Below are positions 63,943-64,000 of a stretch of DNA of 64,000 nucleotides, piece by piece (the first letter of the stretch is position 1; each line of letters begins with the position of its first letter). The notes beneath the pieces were generated by a model. That model searched no databases, was not told the origin of the DNA, and saw nothing but the letters and a program-made list of their open reading frames with translations. The stretch is taken from positions 3,720,001-3,784,000 of the forward strand of contig NZ_FPJG01000006.1 in NCBI RefSeq assembly GCF_900119165.1, written 5' to 3'. Source of the DNA: Amycolatopsis australiensis. GTDB lineage: Bacteria > Actinomycetota > Actinomycetes > Mycobacteriales > Pseudonocardiaceae. The position numbers were made by a program, and so were the translations under genes.

Positions 63943-64000
63943 ATGAGCAAGCACGAAGGGCGCCGGCTCGACCGGCACACCGCGGAGCAGCTGCTTCGGG
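63943..64000 (+). CDS. Start of a gene, probably the anti-sigma factor; cut by window edge
   Basis: ATG at 63943 opens MSKHEGRRLDRHTAEQLLR, which runs off the window. Position directly after an ECF sigma gene and the charged start fit a cognate anti-sigma factor, but only 19 residues are visible. Confidence 0.5.
   Translation, partial: MSKHEGRRLDRHTAEQLLR

Overview
The window reads as chromosomal DNA of a high-GC actinomycete. Codons mostly end in G or C, GTG starts are common, and the genes include a TatB, an ECF sigma factor, a GAF-ANTAR regulator, an MmpS-like protein and actinobacterial-type ArsI/CadI and KimA proteins. The style fits Pseudonocardiaceae such as Amycolatopsis; this is an inference, since no rRNA or other marker gene is present.

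Layout. 1-14 kb: a frameshifted tatB, a SEDS (FtsW/RodA) glycosyltransferase, then a cation island (NmtR-like ArsR regulator, MgtA-type P-ATPase, frameshifted mgtC, and a two-gene ABC importer of the duplicated-permease anion type), a secreted papain-like protease and a KimA-like potassium permease with a C-terminal OB fold. 14-26.5 kb is accessory DNA: a phosphotransferase, GNAT and acyl-CoA dehydrogenase remnants, a SUFU-domain protein, a tightly coupled four-gene cassette ending in a Rad50-like zinc-hook ATPase (17.9-21.5 kb), two related membrane proteins, and a patchwork of truncated genes and repeats ending at the 3' half of a tRNA gene that looks like an integration site. 26.5-31 kb: GAF-ANTAR regulator, VIT1/CCC1 transporter, and a V8-like protease next to an unrecognised 467-aa protein.

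31.3-47.2 kb is arsenic territory in two parts. The left part (31.3-35.2 kb) is a worn resistance locus: arsR and arsM remnants, intact arsI/cadI, arsR and two arsC genes, an acr3 with several internal deletions and an MFS remnant. The right part (35.3-47.2 kb) is intact and is the best candidate for an interesting system: an ArsP-type permease, an ArsL-like radical SAM enzyme ending in RCCVKC, a GNAT protein, a CobW-type GTPase, ArsM, a PiT transporter, ArsR, an L-amino-acid-ligase-like ATP-grasp enzyme, an ArsR-ArsN fusion and a Tat-exported molybdopterin enzyme. Three 16-bp palindromes, ATCGAY-N4-GTCGAT, sit at the permease/arsL divergent promoter, the arsR-arsN promoter and the molybdoenzyme promoter, which ties the parts into one regulon. 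The gene set suggests an arsinothricin-like organoarsenical, possibly released as a peptide conjugate, with its own resistance gene.

48-55.3 kb is a LacI-controlled maltose/trehalose-type ABC importer with a GH13 glucosidase, behind three tandem operator copies. 55.4-64 kb holds an amidase, a PAP2 remnant, glutamate decarboxylase, a class II amidotransferase, a YrhK protein, a frameshifted STAND-like ATPase with TPRs, and an ECF sigma factor followed by the start of its probable anti-sigma factor.

Many otherwise good genes carry a single one-base indel, most often loss of one C from CC. Some of these may be residual sequencing errors rather than true pseudogenes.
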